Of a stretch of 8,894 nt of DNA, positions 7,420 through 8,894 are shown one piece after another. The translations under genes and the position numbers were made by a program. The notes below the pieces were generated by a model. It was not told the origin of the DNA, made no database searches, and saw nothing but the letters and a program-made list of their open reading frames with translations. Origin of the DNA: Bradyrhizobium sp. (lineage in GTDB: Bacteria > Pseudomonadota > Alphaproteobacteria > Rhizobiales > Xanthobacteraceae); contig JAQGKC010000315.1 in NCBI GenBank assembly GCA_028290305.1, forward strand, positions 1-8,894, in the 5' to 3' direction. Numbering within the stretch: the stretch's first letter is position 1; each line of letters opens with the position of its first letter.

Positions 7420-7448
7420 TTGACGCCACGTACAACTACGGGAATGAT
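7420..7448 (+). promoter_or_regulatory. Candidate sigma-70 promoter for the methyltransferase
   Basis: TTGACG (7420-7425, 5 of 6 to consensus), a 17-nt spacer, then AATGAT (7443-7448, 4 of 6). It lies in the AT-richest part of the divergent intergenic region and faces the methyltransferase. A start near 7455 would give a leader of about 150 nt that includes the paired dyads at 7527-7564. This is a by-eye match. Confidence 0.35.
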
Positions 7449-7526
7449 CCGGTGGCTCTGCGGTTTCCGCCAATTGAGTGACCCTGAACCAACCTTCATC
7501 CGGGGCGGCGATAAAAAGGGCCACAC

Positions 7527-7564
7527 CTTGATCGGGTGCGTGTCCATCGATCAAGAGATCGATG
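7527..7564 (+). promoter_or_regulatory. Two overlapping, mutually exclusive dyads in the methyltransferase leader
   Basis: Dyad 1 pairs CTTGATCG (7527-7534) with CGATCAAG (7548-7555), a perfect 8-bp stem with a 13-nt loop. Dyad 2 pairs CATCGATC (7545-7552) with GATCGATG (7557-7564), a perfect 8-bp stem with a 4-nt AAGA loop. The middle segment 7548-7552 is used by both, so in RNA only one can form at a time. As DNA they form a dense set of GATC half-sites that a dimeric regulator could bind. No U-tract follows dyad 2, and the start codon is 40 nt further on, so a simple terminator or ribosome-site block is not evident. Confidence 0.45.
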
Positions 7565-7604
7565 TCCGGATCCATTTGACCATTCAGCATGGCACGGGGG
7601 TTCC

Positions 7605-8213
7605 ATGGAAGACGCTGCAAGCCGGATTGTAGATCATTATGAGCGCCATGCATTGTCGTGGGACGCTGATCGCCGTGCTGCAGATTGGATTGATCAGCCT
7701 TTTGTCGAGCGCTTTCTTGGTCTGCTTCCGCAGGGCGCGACTGTTCTCGATCTTGGCTGTGGAGGCGGCTCGCCGGTTGCGCTTCACATGGTGGCGCGGG
7801 GCTTTCGCGTCACCGGCGTGGATGGTTCGCCAACGCTCATCTCGCTATGCCGAACCAGGATGCCGGATCAGGAATGGATCGTCGGCGATATGCGGTCCTT
7901 GGCCCTTGGCCAGCGATTTGGCGGGATATTGGCCTGGGATAGCTTCTTTCATCTCCGGCACGAAGACCAGCGGACGATGTTTGGCATATTTGCCGCGCAT
8001 GCGGCGCCAGGCGCACTTCTGATGTTCAATGCCGCCTCTGCTCATGGCGAGGCGTTGGGCTCCTATCGGGGCGATCCTCTCTACCATGCAAGCCTCGATG
8101 GGTCCGAATATGAGGCCTTATTGGCAGGCTCCGGTTTCGAACTCATCGCGCATTCGATCAATGACCCCGCAAAGGGTGGTCGGATTTTCTGGCTGGCTCG
8201 CGCAGAGCCATAG
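7605..8213 (+). CDS. Class I SAM-dependent methyltransferase
   Basis: A 202-residue protein with a Rossmann-type SAM-binding core. Motif I is [10 protein letters not shown] (47-56), the acidic end of strand 2 is VTGVD (D73), motif II-like IVGDM is at 92-96, and [10 protein letters not shown] (108-117) fits the strand-4 region. Later come [10 protein letters not shown] (133-142) and the C-terminal strand pair ending RIFWLARAE. Length is normal for a stand-alone small-molecule-type methyltransferase without an extra substrate domain. The ATG at 7605-7607 is chosen because GGGGG lies 4-5 nt upstream and [16 protein letters not shown] matches how relatives begin; the frame is open back to 7536 without domain content. 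It is transcribed divergently from the chemoreceptor, but it is not CheR: the CheR N-terminal domain is missing. Many codons end in T (GCT, GAT, CTT, TTT, CCT, GTT), unlike the strongly G/C-ending RND gene, which hints at transfer or weak expression. The methyl acceptor is unknown. Confidence 0.9.
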   Translation: MEDAASRIVDHYERHALSWDADRRAADWIDQPFVERFLGLLPQGATVLDLGCGGGSPVALHMVARGFRVTGVDGSPTLISLCRTRMPDQEWIVGDMRSLALGQRFGGILAWDSFFHLRHEDQRTMFGIFAAHAAPGALLMFNAASAHGEALGSYRGDPLYHASLDGSEYEALLAGSGFELIAHSINDPAKGGRIFWLARAEP

Positions 8214-8328
8214 GACGGACTAAATGAGAAGGCGTCATCCGCCGCCACGTTATAGTCGGTGAATGACGATGATGCTTGCGCTCATCCGCCCCGCCGCGCC
8301 CCCTCTGGCGTTTTTGATATCCAGACCG

Positions 8329-8334
8329 TATAAT
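8329..8334 (+). promoter_or_regulatory. Candidate -10 element (TATAAT) for the secreted protein gene
   Basis: A perfect TATAAT, unusual in this GC-rich DNA, lies 14-26 bp before the two possible ATG starts. A transcript start near 8341 would leave about 7 nt before the ATG at 8348 and about 19 nt before the one at 8360, favouring 8360. The -35 region (TGGCGT, 8306-8311) is poor, so an activator or another sigma factor may be needed. Confidence 0.38.
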
Positions 8335-8359
8335 TTGCGGACACGTGATGGTGGCGCGG

Positions 8360-8894
8360 ATGTCCGGTTTCTCAAGCAGGTTAGGTCTCGCATTGCTGTT
8401 GGCGGCGCTCTGTCTGGGCGGGCGAACGGCCCATGCCCAATCCGCCGCTGCCCAGTCCGCCCCTGTCTCATATTGGATCCCGGGCTGGCCCATGGGCTTC
8501 GGCGGCAATCTCACCGCCGGCTCGAGCGCGAACAGTTATGGCAACTTTCCGGGCTTCGACGGCAGTTCCTCTCCGCGCACCAATTTCCCGAACGGCTGGT
8601 TTGTCGGCGGCGAAGGCGGCGGCTTGGGTTTGAACGGCATGGGTTTGAACGGCTCGGGTTTGAGCATGAACGGCATCAACCGGTATGGAGCGTTCGGCCC
8701 CTCGCTCTCTTACGAAGGCGTGCAGGTCGGCTACGACTTCAGGAATGCGCACGGGTTGCCCCTCACCGTCTATGCAGGTTTCGACACCTTGAAATACAAT
8801 TCCGGCATCGGCGGCCCTTTTGCCCCCTTCGACAACGTATCCGGCACCCTGCCAGGCTATAGCGCGCATGCGGGCTTCGAATACCAGCCGACGC
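8360..8894 (+). CDS. Secreted, probably outer-membrane protein, N-terminal 178 codons (runs off window)
   Basis: The frame from ATG 8360-8362 is open to the window edge. A typical Sec signal peptide comes first: basic R7, hydrophobic LGLALLLAALCLGG, and a cleavage site after AHA (residues 24-26, before Q27); C18 is not in a lipobox. The mature part is rich in Gly, Asn, Ser and aromatics: SYWIPGWPMGFGGNLTAG, then NSYGNFPGFDGSS, NFPNGWFVGGEGGG, a Gly-Leu-Asn repeat at 89-105, then alternating strand-like segments (SLSYEGVQVGYDF, LPLTVYAGFDTLKYN, GYSAHAGFEYQP). That alternation and composition suit a beta-barrel surface or porin-like protein; from memory, similar hypothetical proteins occur in Bradyrhizobium. 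An in-frame ATG at 8348 would add MVAR; the short leader after TATAAT favours 8360, but no strong Shine-Dalgarno site decides it. The gene is 146 bp downstream of the methyltransferase with its own candidate promoter. Function is unknown. Confidence 0.72.
   Translation, partial: MSGFSSRLGLALLLAALCLGGRTAHAQSAAAQSAPVSYWIPGWPMGFGGNLTAGSSANSYGNFPGFDGSSSPRTNFPNGWFVGGEGGGLGLNGMGLNGSGLSMNGINRYGAFGPSLSYEGVQVGYDFRNAHGLPLTVYAGFDTLKYNSGIGGPFAPFDNVSGTLPGYSAHAGFEYQPT
8624..8674 (+). repeat. Short in-frame tandem repeat (15-nt unit) in the secreted protein gene
   Basis: The unit TTGGGTTTGAACGGC (8624-8638) is followed by ATGGGTTTGAACGGC (8639-8653), then a degenerate third unit TCGGGTTTGAGC and ATGAACGGC. 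It encodes LGLNG-MGLNG-SGLS-MNG. All changes in length keep frame, as expected for a slippage-prone surface-exposed loop. Confidence 0.75.

Noticed and set aside
7333..7653. 107-residue N-terminal extension of the chemoreceptor
   Set aside because: It would overlap the divergent methyltransferase start and its leader, has no domain, and the ATG at 7332 has a better ribosome site. The stretch from [11 protein letters not shown] looks mildly protein-like, so doubt remains small but real.
8468..8869. Minus-strand frame of 133 codons opposite the secreted protein gene
   Set aside because: The plus strand has a clear signal peptide and a patterned mature sequence; the minus frame is Ala/Arg/Val-rich with no motif.

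Overview
The window is high-GC chromosomal DNA from an alphaproteobacterium. Codon use, weak Shine-Dalgarno sites and the protein flavour suggest Bradyrhizobium or a close Nitrobacteraceae/Rhodopseudomonas relative; this is inferred from pattern, not from a search. There is no rRNA, tRNA, CRISPR array or recognisable transposase. I see no previously undescribed multi-gene system. The interest lies in gene decay, a diverged repeat pair and a few non-coding structures.

Left part (1-2021) is an eroded accessory segment. A DUF2478 gene (plus strand, start outside the window) is cut by an in-frame amber codon and converges on a minus-strand cluster. In transcription order that cluster is the C-terminal third of an amidohydrolase (5' part missing), a Rieske [2Fe-2S] ferredoxin-like protein 4 nt downstream, and a 68-residue zinc-ribbon protein. 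About 520 bp without a convincing gene separates the broken amidohydrolase from the next gene.

Middle part (2022-7332, minus strand) holds a complete RND efflux permease of the MdtB/MdtC type and a soluble chemoreceptor with three tandem PAS units and a methyl-accepting signalling domain. They are separated by 364 bp of non-coding DNA containing three perfect inverted repeats. No periplasmic adaptor or second permease accompanies the RND gene, so it must use partners encoded elsewhere or be a remnant of a larger operon. Short patches of diverged sequence, in the same order and at similar spacing, occur at both ends of the RND gene.

Right part (7333-8894, plus strand) starts with a 272-bp intergenic region between the divergent chemoreceptor and a class I SAM-dependent methyltransferase gene. 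Its methyltransferase-side leader carries two overlapping, mutually exclusive dyads. The methyltransferase has many T-ending codons, unlike the RND gene. Last is the first 178 codons of a secreted, probably outer-membrane protein with a short Gly-Leu-Asn repeat; it runs off the window edge.

Apart from the amidohydrolase/Rieske/zinc-ribbon cluster, adjacent genes do not form an obvious pathway. Efflux, taxis, methyl transfer and envelope functions look independently regulated.
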